Source of the DNA: Embiotoca jacksoni
Lineage: Eukaryota; Chordata; Actinopteri; Embiotocidae
Reading direction: 5' to 3'
Assembly: GCA_022577435.1 (NCBI GenBank)
Contig: JAKOON010000114.1
Span: forward strand, 421,001-485,000
Length of the DNA stretch: 64,000 nucleotides
A model generated the notes under the pieces. The model did no database searches, had not been told where the DNA came from, and saw only the letters and a program-made list of their open reading frames with translations. The translations under genes and the position numbers were made by a program. Within the stretch, counting starts at the first letter, position 1. Each line of letters begins with the position of its first letter. Positions 21,764 to 28,098 of the stretch are shown in pieces.

Positions 21764-24349
21764 GCGGATGGATGATCCAGAACTCTGATCTGAAGGGAAA
21801 AGAGTTCCCTCTGATCATCATCATCATCATCATCACAAACTAAAACAGCTTGTCATCATTTGTCTTCTCTGTCCTGCATTTTCCACGTTTCACGTTTCTG
21901 TCGCACGTCGCACAGAGATGATGTCATCAACTGTGTCCTCCCTGCTGAGCTCCACCAGCAGCCTCCTCATCCTCAGGTGGAGCTCCTCGTGGAGCTGCAG
22001 GAGGAGGCCTCCTCCTGTCAGCGTGTAGTAAACGTGTGCTCTGCTTGCAGCCGTCTGCGAGCTGGACTCTGATTCTGGCGTCCCGTGTGGCGACGTTGTC
22101 CAACGATGGTTCTTTGACTCAAACATGGCTGCATGCTCTCCCTTCTGGTTCGGCGGCTGCGGCGGAAACGCCAACCGCTTTAACACGGAGCACCAATGTT
22201 TGCAGACGTGTAGCTCGCAGCGTAAGTCCTGACTGACGGATGGAACTTCCTCTCACACCTCCAACACCTCAACAGTCTGAGCAGAGTTCTCCTGCTTCTG
22301 GTTCTGGTTTTGGTTCCGGTTCTGCAGCCTGAACTTTCTGCACGTAGATCAGATGACGAGCTCTGAGCTGATCCAGCTGTTTCCTCTCCTGCACATCTGC
22401 ACACGTCTTCTCACCTCTCTGTTTCCACCTGTTCATCCGTTCAATGAACGCACACTCGTGTGATGATGTAACATGTCGTCTCCCACAGATCCAAACATCG
22501 TGCTGAAGACGCAGCAAGCCAGAGGTAATGACTGAAACACTGAAACACAAACGCTGAAACGCTGTAACGCTGTAATTCTGTAGCGCTGTAATTCTGTAGC
22601 GCTGAAACGCTGTAACACTGTAGCACTGTAATTCTGTAGCGCTGTAACGCTGTAACACTGAAACACGAACACTGAAACGCTGTAACGCTGAAATGCGAAA
22701 GCGCTGAAACCCTGTAACGCTGTCGCGCTGTAACCCTGTAGCGCTGAAACGCTGTAACGCTGAAACCCTGTAACGCTGTAGCGCTGTAGTGCTGTAACAC
22801 TGTAACACCGTAACGCTGAAACGCTGTAACGCTGAAACACGAACACTGAAACGCTGTAATTCTGGAGCGCTGAAACGCTGTAACGCTGTAGCGCTGTAAT
22901 TCTGTAGCGCTGTAACACTGTAGCGCTGAAACGCTGTAACACTGTAATTCTGTAGCGCTGTAACGCTGAAACGCTGTAACACTGTAGCGCTGTAACACTG
23001 TAACGCTGAAATGCTGAAACGCTGTAACACTGTAATTCTGTAGCGCTGTAACGCTGTAGCACTGTAATTCTGTAGCGCTGTAACGCTGAAACGCTGTAAC
23101 ACTGTAGCGCTGAAACGCTGTAACGCTGTAGCACTGTAATTCTGTAGCGCTGTAACGCTGAAACGCTGTAACACTGTAGCGCTGTAACACTGTAACGCTG
23201 AAACCCTGTAACGCTGTAGCGCTGTAGTGCTGTAACACTGTAACACCGTAACGCTGAAACGCTGTAACGCTGAAACACGAACACTGAAACGCTGTAATTC
23301 TGGAGCGCTGAAACGCTGTAACGCTGTAGCGCTGTAATTCTGTAGCGCTGTAACACTGTAGCGCTGAAACGCTGTAACACTGTAGCACTGTAACACTAGC
23401 GCTGTAACGCTGTAGCACTGTAATTCTGTAGCGCTGTAACGCTGAAACGCTGTAACACTGTAGCGCTGTAACACTGTAGTGCTGAAATGCTTTAACGCTG
23501 AAACGCTGTAACACTGAAACGCTATAACACTGTAACATTGTAACGCTGTAACACTAACGCTGTAGCGCTGTAACACTGTAACGCTGAAATGCTGAAACAC
23601 TGTAACGCTGTAACGCTGTAACGCTGAAGCACTGTAACGCTGAAACCCTGTAACGCTGAAACGCTGTAACGCTGAAACGCTGTAACGCTGAAACGCTGAA
23701 ACACCGTAACACTGAAACGCGAAAGCGCTGAAACCCTGTAACGCTGTCGCGCTGTAACACTGTCGTGCTGAAACGCTGAAACGGTGTAACGCTGAAACCC
23801 TGTAGCGCTGCAAGGCTGAAACGCTGAAACGCTGTAACGCTGTAACGCTGAAACCCTGTAGCGCTGTAAGGTTGAAACGCTGTTAATGCTGAAACGCTGT
23901 AACGCTGAAACGGTGTAGCGCTGTAACACTAACGCTGTAACGCTGTAGCGTTGAAACACAAACGCTGTAACTCTGTAGCACTGAAACGCTTTAACGCAGT
24001 AGCTCTTTAACGCTGTAACACTGTAACGCTGTAGCGTTGAAATACTGTAACGCCGTAGCGCTGAAACGCTGTAACGCTGTAGCGTTGAAACACTGGAACG
24101 CTGTAACGACCTGGTGGCCTGATGGGCGAAGCTTTTCAGTGTCTCTCTAACTCCGCCCTCCGTCTCCACCCAGACACCTGCCTCCAGAACCAGGACCAGG
24201 GCGGCTGCCAGAACTACACCATGATGTGGTTCTTCGACACCGAGCAGAGCGAGTGCTCCCGCTTCTGGTACGGCGGCTGCGGCGGCAACGAGAACCGCTT
24301 CAAAACACAAGATGAGTGCGAGAACCTGTGTGTGATGAAGAACCGATGA
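292..24349 (+). CDS. col6a4: Collagen alpha-4(VI)-like chain, copy 1 (5' end outside window)
   Basis: Secreted microfibrillar collagen chain of the extracellular matrix. Exons I place: 292-912, 1032-1592, 2509-3066, 3632-4210, 4537-5109, 5190-5557, 6740-6821, 6903-7048, 7808-7900, eighteen Gly-X-Y exons from 9018 to 17280, 17356-17392, 17479-17490, 19009-19502, 20381-20477, 20589-21242, 21332-21419, 21495-21670, 22051-22221, 22489-22524 and 24174-24349. All junctions are GT-AG and phases agree throughout. Domain order is VWA (five whole, one split), Cys-rich junction, about 336 residues of helix, two VWA, acidic linker, two Kunitz. The helix length is that of type VI chains, and a C-terminal Kunitz points to alpha-4 (or alpha-3) rather than alpha-5 or alpha-6. 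The start, signal peptide and any earlier VWA exons lie left of base 1. Its 3' half is nearly identical to copy 2. Class is secure; the exact orthologue is inferred. Confidence 0.9.
1032..1592 (+). CDS. col6a4: Copy 1 VWA exon B
   Basis: A whole VWA domain, phase 1 at both ends, acceptor CTCTCCAG and donor GTGAGT. MIDAS is intact: DHSGS, GGGTETG and VITDGNS. It is paired by sequence with the copy 2 exon at 41738-42280 (shared GEH/GDS-MRTF-like end and ITDICS/VTEICS close). Confidence 0.9.
1735..1985. repeat. Dispersed repeat, family B copy
   Basis: The stretch beginning near GATGGCCACTGGGGGC, with CAGACTCCCATTGAGAAAGC and later GGGGGCGGGGCTAG, recurs in diverged form at 39510-39760 and in short pieces at 19895-19965, 44850-44895 and 60860-60930. 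It looks like a small non-autonomous mobile element. I cannot name the family. Confidence 0.5.
2141..2430. repeat. 10-bp minisatellite in copy 1 intron
   Basis: Twenty-nine head-to-tail units of AAACCAGGTG, with AAGCCAGGTG and AAACCAGGAG variants arranged in recurring blocks. It lies in the intron before VWA exon C. Copy 2 has no such array at the matching place. Confidence 0.95.
2509..3066 (+). CDS. col6a4: Copy 1 VWA exon C
   Basis: A whole VWA domain beginning VCKDLPADLLFLIDSSGS. MIDAS is intact: DSSGS, GGGTDTG and VITDGEA. Its pair in copy 2 is 42704-43255, with the shared MKDFxKSVxSKSVxGEN stretch, where the MIDAS Asp has become Ala. Confidence 0.9.
3425..3500 (+). repeat. Short tRNA-like/SINE-like remnant
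   Basis: GTGGTTAGCACT followed by GGGTTGGAATCCCGGCC resembles the B-box-like segment common in fish dispersed repeats. It is short and diverged and does not fold into a complete tRNA, so I treat it as a repeat remnant in an intron. Confidence 0.4.
3632..4210 (+). CDS. col6a4: Copy 1 VWA exon D
   Basis: A whole VWA domain beginning VCKKTEKADIIFLVDGSTS. MIDAS is intact: DGSTS, NTHTG and VITDGHA. It matches copy 2 exon 43854-44432 (shared SIVNQTTVGK, TRFG and CNxTKPG close). Confidence 0.9.
4382..4455 (+). repeat. Fragment of dispersed repeat family A
   Basis: GACTGTTTATAAAAGAGTTC and then CAGAAGTGTCTTCAGCTGC match the start of the family A element seen whole at 19970-20365. The fragment is diverged and truncated and sits in an intron. 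Confidence 0.6.
4537..5109 (+). CDS. col6a4: Copy 1 VWA exon E
   Basis: A whole VWA domain beginning VCEKQKADLVFLLDQSSS. MIDAS is intact: DQSSS, GGGTYIG and LITDGES. Its pair in copy 2 is 44959-45519, where the last MIDAS Ser is Asn and ITDG is ITRG. The exon ends CKMQCDEPG. Confidence 0.9.
5190..7048 (+). CDS. col6a4: Copy 1 split VWA domain next to the helix (N1)
   Basis: One VWA-type domain built from exons 5190-5557, 6740-6821 and 6903-7048. The first piece starts DSRPHCSIDIAVGFDI and ends STARVK in phase 0; the second gives VLLIFSDGLDEDD; the third gives GISALLTVALDGV and ends KQI. There is no DxSxS, so metal binding is unlikely. The first piece differs from copy 2 (45604-45962) like an old paralogue, while the second and third are identical in sequence to copy 2. 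The near-identical segment therefore begins inside this domain's first intron. Confidence 0.85.
5558..6739 (+). other. Copy 1 intron holding the left edge of the near-identical segment
   Basis: AT-rich intron with no visible exon. From about 6324 (TCCCTTTAACATAATCC) the sequence matches 46794 onward with a constant offset of 40,470. Left of that point the two introns do not align. Confidence 0.8.
7808..17280 (+). CDS. col6a4: Copy 1 Cys-rich junction and Gly-X-Y triple helix
   Basis: Exon 7808-7900 reads DSVSDRECCNVMCKCSG and then enters the helix. Helix exons: 9018-9071, 9403-9474, 9568-9594, 9684-9728, 10137-10190, 10610-10672, 10837-10902, 11061-11114, 11257-11292, 11368-11430, 11861-11923, 13349-13411, 14003-14065, 14566-14616, 14712-14747, 16016-16078, 16176-16238, 17245-17280. 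Sizes are 27, 36, 45, 51, 54, 63, 66 and 72 bp, all phase 0 and nearly all multiples of 9. The total is about 336 residues, the length of a type VI helix. There is a Cys in GCSG (9403 exon), two RGD motifs (10137 and 10610 exons), and small breaks in GVDNTSPG (10837) and GSGSP (14566). The clustered cysteines before the helix fit disulphide-linked assembly. Confidence 0.93.
8660..8684 (+). repeat. Poly-T tract
   Basis: An uninterrupted T run of about 24 bases in the intron before the first pure Gly-X-Y exon. It is repeated at 49130-49154 in copy 2. Confidence 0.9.
8796..8976. repeat. 24-bp minisatellite
   Basis: About 7.5 units of GTGGGAGGAGTTTGTTCAGA plus four bases. Copy 2 (49266-49422) has exactly one unit less, which moves the alignment offset from 40,470 to 40,446. 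Confidence 0.92.
9172..9401. repeat. 28-bp minisatellite abutting a helix exon acceptor
   Basis: About eight units built on CCTGCGTCCGTCCTCACCCT plus GTCTGTGT. The last unit runs into the acceptor of exon 9403-9474 (TGTCTGTGTCCTGCAG), so the pyrimidine tract of that acceptor is part of the repeat. The copy 2 equivalent is 49618-49847. Confidence 0.9.
10240..10480. repeat. 13-bp minisatellite
   Basis: Repeats of AACGTGTTGTGGT with GTCACGTGTTG variants, some of which contain the E-box CACGTG. Intronic, between two helix exons; the same array is at 50686-50926 in copy 2. Confidence 0.9.
10740..10815. repeat. Pyrimidine-rich TCC/CTT tract
   Basis: Simple (TCC)n-like tract upstream of the exon at 10837. 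It also occurs at 51186-51261. It may serve as an extended polypyrimidine tract. Confidence 0.8.
11461..11775 (+). repeat. Dispersed repeat family A copy
   Basis: Starts GATCACAGACTGTTTATAAA and ends near TTTTTGGGGGCGTGTCTGT. It matches 19970-20280 closely, and on the opposite strand 26802-26985 and 40260-40580. Intronic; also at 51907-52215 in copy 2. Confidence 0.85.
11990..12115. repeat. CA/CT microsatellite
   Basis: Mixed (CACT)n and (CA)n tract in the intron after exon 11861-11923. The copy 2 tract (52439-52536) is visibly shorter. Confidence 0.95.
12512..13040 (+). repeat. Intragenic repeat C, first copy, with 30-bp minisatellite core
   Basis: TTAAATGGAATTCAAGTTTA to ATAATGGGAGTCTATTGG recurs at 17704-18203 in the same gene. 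The core is a 30-bp minisatellite (CACCTGCTGAGTGACTGGTT plus GCTATGGTTA) with six or seven units here and five in the second copy. The two copies diverge abruptly just after TCTATTGG, as expected for an inserted element. In copy 2 the matching place (52933-55067) is split by the Tc1 element. Confidence 0.88.
13434..13800. repeat. Degenerate AATAAACCA repeat
   Basis: AT-rich intron stretch with many loosely spaced AATAAACCA, AATTAATAAAC and CAGAGGAA motifs, also at 55461-55827. It is an old decayed tandem repeat and contains no exon. Confidence 0.6.
14156..14342. repeat. 19-bp minisatellite
   Basis: About ten units of GGAATGATCTCCTGTATCT/CAG. Copy 2 has only three units (56206-56260). A retroposon-like tail (TATTAATCCCCGAGGGGACA) lies directly upstream at 14115-14135. 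Confidence 0.9.
14840..15985. repeat. Large GATGAATGAAGACGTGTT minisatellite
   Basis: About 1.15 kb of GAAGACGTGTTGATG units of 15 and 19 bp in higher-order blocks, between helix exons 14712 and 16016. The copy 2 array (56760-56935) is about 966 bp shorter, the largest length change between the copies. The reverse strand has no stops over more than 400 codons, but the predicted peptide (FINTSSSINTSS) is only a translation of the repeat. Confidence 0.95.
16239..17244 (+). other. AT-rich intron before last helix exon
   Basis: No exon, tandem array or recognisable element seen apart from short (AATA)n runs near 16770 and 17025. It is nearly identical to 57203-58208 in copy 2. Confidence 0.7.
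17356..17490 (+). CDS. col6a4: Copy 1 helix-to-C1 linker with 12-nt microexon
   Basis: Exon 17356-17392 encodes ECQLVTYIRDNC and ends in phase 1. The next piece I place is only 12 nt, 17479-17490 (acceptor CCCACGCAG, donor GTACGT), adding Ala-Cys-Ser-Ile in phase 1. It joins exon 19009 as GAT (Asp). Skipping it would keep the frame, so it could be a cassette exon that adds one cysteine. Identical splice sites are at 58320-58356 and 58443-58454. Confidence 0.65.
17704..18203 (+). repeat. Intragenic repeat C, second copy
   Basis: Same element as 12512-13040, with five minisatellite units and otherwise nearly the same flanks. Diverges from the first copy immediately after TCTATTGG. Confidence 0.88.
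18301..18329. repeat. Perfect 11-bp inverted repeat
   Basis: CCAGACAGTTT, a 7-base loop and AAACTGTCTGG form a perfect hairpin in the intron before C1. Conserved at 59265-59293 in copy 2. No function assigned. Confidence 0.85.
18408..18475. repeat. Tandem GTGTGACATCA motif
   Basis: Five tandem GTGTGACATCAT/CACG units. Each holds TGACATCA, which resembles a CRE/AP-1-like half-site. Intronic; repeated at 59372-59439. Regulatory meaning is not shown. Confidence 0.7.
19009..20477 (+). CDS. col6a4: Copy 1 C-terminal VWA domain C1
   Basis: Encoded by exons 19009-19502 and 20381-20477. It opens RSLCPALPTELVFGLDMSED and continues ARVAVVAYSAY, HLGAAMRFVGQNVF and VAVFFSNGPSQDVDD; the second exon supplies VDDSGRSVFTVLGRQPDW and ends NCAICY. 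The MIDAS position reads DMSED, so metal coordination is probably lost. The 19.0-kb exon is GC-rich compared with its introns. Identical in protein to 59973-61441 of copy 2. Confidence 0.88.
19970..20365 (+). repeat. Dispersed repeat family A, longest copy
   Basis: The most complete family A copy in the left half, running from CAGTCTGTTTATAAAAGAGT to near TGGTCAGATCCAC. The same sequence is found reversed at 40165-40580. Its right end lies about 15 bases from the start of the exon at 20381, so the acceptor region of that exon borders the element. Confidence 0.85.
20589..21242 (+). CDS. col6a4: Copy 1 C-terminal VWA domain C2
   Basis: A whole VWA domain starting DPCRPSQGCSFIQEPLQPQQ and then VDLVMVLDGSREM. 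MIDAS is imperfect (DGSRE) and ITDG is replaced by VVAAQTA. It differs from copy 2 at two residues I can see: SQGC here versus SQDC, and REMRAD versus REMWAD. The exon is strongly GC-rich. Confidence 0.9.
21332..21670 (+). CDS. col6a4: Copy 1 linker with poly-Glu tract
   Basis: Exons 21332-21419 (GIHSYPPSSIRRTCNELSRQ) and 21495-21670. For the second, only the acceptor ending GGGTCCAG at 21494 keeps the frame (phase 2), giving QGSAQLEVEVE, a run of Glu, GVFLEQTGGQIQTGQLDI and GDLVN. The GAG/GAA run is one codon shorter than in copy 2. A long CA tract follows the donor directly. Confidence 0.75.
21671..21765. repeat. CA microsatellite touching a splice donor
   Basis: (CA)n directly after GGTAACACAC, the donor of exon 21495-21670. 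Copy 2 (62638-62700) is shorter. CA tracts next to donors are known to affect exon inclusion. Confidence 0.9.
22051..22221 (+). CDS. col6a4: Copy 1 first Kunitz domain
   Basis: One exon giving AVCELDSDSGVPCGDVVQRW, then FFDSNMAACSPFWFGGCGG and QCLQTCSS. All six Kunitz cysteines and the FxxGGCGGNxNRF signature are present. The residue after the second Cys (P1) is Gly followed by Asp, unlike Lys or Arg of trypsin inhibitors, so it is probably structural. Followed by a tiny exon, 22489-22524 (PNIVLKTQQAR). Confidence 0.92.
22531..24110. repeat. 8-bp GCTGTAAC/GCTGAAAC array
   Basis: About 1.58 kb of 8-bp units in the intron between the two Kunitz-side exons. On the reverse strand none of the three frames has stops over long distances because three 8-bp units make a stop-free 8-residue period (LQRYSVTA). 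The peptide is a product of the repeat, not a gene. Starts again at 63473 in copy 2 and runs off the window. Confidence 0.95.
24174..24349 (+). CDS. col6a4: Copy 1 second Kunitz domain and C-terminus
   Basis: Final exon: DTCLQNQDQGGCQNYTMMWF, then FWYGGCGGNENRFKT and ENLCVMKNR before a TGA stop. Six cysteines are kept and the P1 position is Gln. Acceptor is CCACCCAG at 24173. The matching exon of copy 2 lies outside the window. Confidence 0.93.
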
Positions 24350-25695
24350 AGAGGAGGCGGAGTCACGGCGTTACACCGACACGTATCAGGACTTCTCCAC
24401 GCGTCTCCGAGGAGAACCAGCGAGCAGCTTCAGTGTGAAGAGTCGTAACGTCCGCCGCTCCCTCAACACCTCAGTCACTCCCCCTGCTGGTTCCTCTTGG
24501 ACATGCATGTTTGATTTCCCCCCCGAACACCTTCTGTCTCAGCCCAACTTCCTGCAGCCCCAACATGGCCGCCACCTCTCACGGACTTTGTTCCCACTTC
24601 CTGTTTCAGTCCACGTGCTACTTCGATAAAGGTGGATGTGAAACGGGAATTTTTCAAAGAAACTGCGATATTAAAAAGTTTCTGTGAACACATCTGGTTT
24701 GGTTATTTCACAAGAAAGACTCCAGAACGAAGAGTATTTCATCTTCAGTTAAATCAGAACGCTGAGCTCCGATTTTCAGATTTAATGGTTGAGAACGTTG
24801 CAGCTGAGCCATCATCTGCTGAGCCACCATCTGCTGAGTCATCATCTGCTGAGTCACCATCCATCTGCTGAGTCACCATCCATCTGCTGAGTCACCATCC
24901 GTCTGCTGAGTCACCATCTGTCTGCTGAGTCACCATCCATCTGCTGAGTCACCATCCGTCTGCTGAGTCACCATCCATCTGCTGAGTCACCATCCGTCTG
25001 CTGAGTCACCATCTGTCTGCTGAGTCACCATCCGTCTGCTGAGTCACCATCTGTCTGCTGAGTCACCATCTGTCTGCTGAGTCACCATCTGTCTGCTGAG
25101 TCACCATCCGTCTGCTGAGTCACCATCTGTCTGCTGAGTCACCATCTGTCTGCTGAGTCACCATCTGTCTGCTGAGTCACCATCCATCTGCTGAGTCACC
25201 ATCCGTCTGCTGAGTCACCATCCGTCTGCTGAGTCACCATCCATCTGCTGAGTCACCATCTGTCTGCTGAGTCACCATCTGTCTGCTGAGTCACCATCCA
25301 TCTGCTGAGTCACCATCCGTCTGCTGAGTCACCATCCATCTGCTGAGTCACCATCCGTCTGCTGAGTCACCATCTGTCTGCTGAGTCACCATCTGTCTGC
25401 TGAGTCACCGTCTGCTGAGTCACCGTCTGCTGAGTCATCGTCTGCTGAGTCACCGTCTGCTGAGTCATCGTCTGCTGAGTCACCGAATCCTGATTAAATT
25501 CTAAAACTTCACATTTATGGGATGTAACTCGACACCTTTGCCTTCATTCAGTCTCCGCCCACCCCTTTTTCTCGAAAAGCTCCGCCCACAGGACAACAGG
25601 ATTGGTTCCTTATGAAACTGTCTGAATGTGAGCTTCTCTTTACTGGAACAAACCCCACCGGTGTCCACATACTTTTGGCTGCCGTGTGTACTCAC
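24350..25695. other. 3' flank of copy 1 and minisatellite gap
   Basis: Contains the probable 3' untranslated region of copy 1, for which I do not find a clear AATAAA, a 19-bp minisatellite (24805-25485), and a piece (25500-25690) including GGTGTCCACATACTTTTGGC, a phrase typical of Tc1-like terminal sequence in fish. The missing exons of the receptor-like gene on the minus strand are not here. Confidence 0.7.
24805..25485. repeat. 19-bp minisatellite CTGCTGAGTCACCATCCGT
   Basis: About 35 units of CTGCTGAGTCACCATCYRT, shortening to CTGCTGAGTCACCGT near the right end. It sits between the convergent ends of collagen copy 1 and the receptor-like fragment. Confidence 0.95.
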
Positions 25696-26801
25696 GCAGC
25701 AGAAAACCTCCGACAGCGAATCCTCCTCAAACTGTCCGATGATGATTCGAACGTCACGATCCTGCAAAACACGAGCGAATGTTGGTTCCTGAAGTGAATC
25801 ATTCAAACGTTCGTCCTCACGTGGACTTCCGCTCCCGTACGACACCGCCGTGGTCAGAAGTAAGCGGACGGGCGTCCCTCCGTACCTTCATGGTCCTCAG
25901 GCTGCTGCAGACGTCCTCAGAGAGCGTCTCCGAGGCGACGAGCTGGACGTCGGCCTTCAGCAGCTGGCGGATCAGATCCCTCTTCATCTGCAGGCAGAAC
26001 ACCATCACAGGACCGATATTCAGTCTACTGTCACAAAAGGCTAAAAACCAGAAGATGTTGAGACGGCGTGTCGTCTGTCCACCTCGGAGAGACGCGGTCC
26101 GTTCTGCGTCACCAGCCCGACTCGGCTCCACTTGTGGCCCTGCAGCAGCTTCACCGCGGCCCGGTTCAGGGCCCGGTCCGACGGCACCGTGCTGAACAGG
26201 TTCCCGTACCACCTCCTGTTGGACAGGCCCGGGGACGAGGCCGCGAAGGACACCTGGGACATCGGGAGGACACGGAAGCAGGTGAGACCAACCGCTTAGA
26301 ACATACCGCTTCATCCCCCGCAGTCCAGAACCGTACCTGCACCAGGCTGAGGGCCGGCAGGGAGCGGCCGATCAGCGCCGTCACGCCCGGACACACCCCT
26401 CCCAACACCAGCAGGTACCTTGGCCCCGCCCACATGGCGTCAAACAGGGCTTTGAGGGCTTCAGCGGGGTCGCACTGCAAAACACGACGAACACGTCCTC
26501 AAATATCAGCAGTGAAAGATCTGCATCAATACGACCGCCAACATCTTCAGTTTCACACGTCATAAAAGCACCTCCAAGTTTCCAATAAGTAGTGACGCTG
26601 TGTAAAATCAAAATAAAACAAATAGATCGGATGTGTTCCTGAGCCCACGCACTGATTTCCACCACAGAATCATTGTTGTTAATGAAGTGCTGCCTGAAAG
26701 ACCTTTTTCTCTTGTGTACGTAACACTTCTTATTTCAACCAAAAACTTTAGCCGCCGTGTTCACTGTTGGAAAACCGGACTAAGAAAGATTCAACGACCA
26801 G

Positions 26802-26985
26802 CTGGACACATTTTATTCACTTTGGATTTGATGAGAGAAGTTGAATGGGAGTCTATGGAGCCGGAGGCTTTTTGGAGCCGACCTCTAGTGGCACTCGCTG
26901 GTATTGCAGCTGAAGACACTTCTGGATCGGAACCATTTTACAGACCTGAAACTACGAACTCTTTTAGAAACAGTCTGTGGTCCCA
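26802..26985 (-). repeat. Family A repeat inside receptor-like intron 1
   Basis: Reverse-oriented partial copy (GGACACATTTTATTCACTTT through CAGTCTGTGG). The plus-strand reading frame over it (EVEWESMEPEAFWSRP) recurs in every family A copy and is not a gene. Confidence 0.85.
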
Positions 26986-26989
26986 TTCG

Positions 26990-27124
26990 GAGGTCCAGGT
27001 CTGACACCCACCCGGAGGTCCAGGTCTGACACCCACCCGGAGGTCCAGGTCTGAAACCCACCCGGAGGTCCAGGTCTGACACCCACCCGGAGGTCCAGGT
27101 CTGACACCCACCTGGAGGTCCAGG
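26990..27124 (-). repeat. 25-bp tandem repeat spanning an exon-intron boundary
   Basis: Five or six units of GGAGGTCCAGGTCTGACACC plus CACCC. The first unit holds the end of receptor-like exon 1 and its donor (minus strand CTCCAG/GTGGGT at 27111-27110). Each further unit carries a similar CCGG/GTGGGTGTC, giving a row of possible 5' splice sites. Confidence 0.85.
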
Positions 27125-27363
27125 GTCTGCAGCTGGATCTCGTAGTCCCCCAGCGGTGCTGCTTGTTCCTTCAGGTCCTGCAGGGCCAGTCTGACAGCGG
27201 CGGCCACGCCGGCCGTCTGGTTCTGCCTCCCCGACCCGGAGCTCACCGGCATCATCCACAGCACGGGCAGAGGGTGCCGAACCAGAGCCGGCGCCGGCCC
27301 GACGGTCAGCCAGCAGACCAGCAGGACCCTGAAGACTCGGTGCAGCCGTCCACGCCGGTCCAT

Positions 27364-28098
27364 CCTGCTCGGAGTGCAGACGGAGACTGAGACCGCTAAT
27401 CCTCTAAGAGGCTGAGAGATAAACGGATCAGCAGCAACTCAAGATGCCACCTGGATCCTCAGAACCGGCTGCTCACGGGTTCTAGAGGAGAGCCCCGCCT
27501 CCAGGTCTACTACAAACCACCTGACGTCTGTCAATCAAATCACACCGTTGTCAACCAGAGCAGCTGTCTGCTTGGTTATTTAATAACCTCGGTTCAAACA
27601 GGAAAAACAATCTCAGAGCGACACAAATTAAATCTCTTTAATTTTACGTTCTGAAAAAACACATTTTTTACAACTCAGATTTCAAATTGTTTAAACTGCA
27701 GCTTTCAGAGAAGAACCAGGAAATAAAGGAGCCCGGTGATGATGAAGATGTTTTATCTGCTCGGCATTTTCACCATCGAGTCAAGTTTAAAACACGTGTA
27801 CTTATTTGTTACATGTTGAAGAAAACTCTTTAGATCATGCAGGAGCATAAAGAGGCTGACAGAACAAACTCCTGAAGGTCCACTTCCTCTCTTGTTCTGG
27901 AGCTTTTGACTATCATCACTCTGTTGCCATGGAAACTCCAGGACGACCATGCGCTGGGTGTTCGGTGGAGACGCGGTTCTGGTGGACCTGCAGTGGTCCT
28001 GGACCGGTCCGGCTCCGTACGGGTCCGACGTCAGTTGCACGTCGGTTTCGTGTCTCTGAACCAGTTCACGTGTTCGGACCAGAACCGGCTGCACTGAA
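27364..28098. other. Intergenic space between receptor-like and p25-like genes
   Basis: No coding exon, tandem array or recognised element seen. It should hold the promoter of the receptor-like gene and the 3' end of the p25-like gene, both transcribed leftward. Confidence 0.6.

Larger units (their letters stand above)
6324..24110 (+). repeat. Near-identical segmental copy, left member
   Basis: This segment and 46794-64000 match base for base in exons and introns apart from scattered substitutions (for example 7063, 9449, 14028, 20609, 20692), minisatellite length changes and the Tc1 insertion at 53333-54965. I counted about twenty substitutions by eye. The right end of the match is unknown because the second member runs off the window inside an 8-bp repeat array. 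Confidence 0.93.
25696..27363 (-). pseudogene. GABA-B receptor subunit 2-like, 5' five exons only
   Basis: Minus strand, five exons, all phase 0: 27363-27112, 26474-26337, 26253-26083, 25987-25886 and 25761-25696. Exon 1 starts MDRRGRLHRVFRVLLVCWLT (signal-like) and reaches LPVLWMMPVSSG and LQTLDLQ. Exon 2 has LLVLGGVCPGVTALIG; exon 3 SFAASSPGLSNRRWYGNLFS and TVPSD; exon 4 MKRDLIRQLLKADVQLVASE; exon 5 DRDVRIIIGQFEEDSLSEVF. Order and motifs match the first lobe of the Venus-flytrap domain of GABBR2 rather than GABBR1. Splice sites and frame are intact, but no second lobe, seven-helix region or tail is found before collagen copy 1. It could be a truncated duplicate, a short secreted ectodomain, or a gene broken by rearrangement or assembly. 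Confidence 0.75.

Noticed and set aside
22269..24310. Reverse-strand frames up to 514 codons with LQRYSVTA repeats
   Set aside because: All three reverse frames are open because the 8-bp unit has no stop. The frame crosses known collagen exons on the other strand, so it is a repeat by-product.
24600..24660. Possible third Kunitz fragment (CYFDKGGCETG)
   Set aside because: Only two cysteines in a short frame after the stop codon; no splice acceptor fits and the Kunitz signature is missing.
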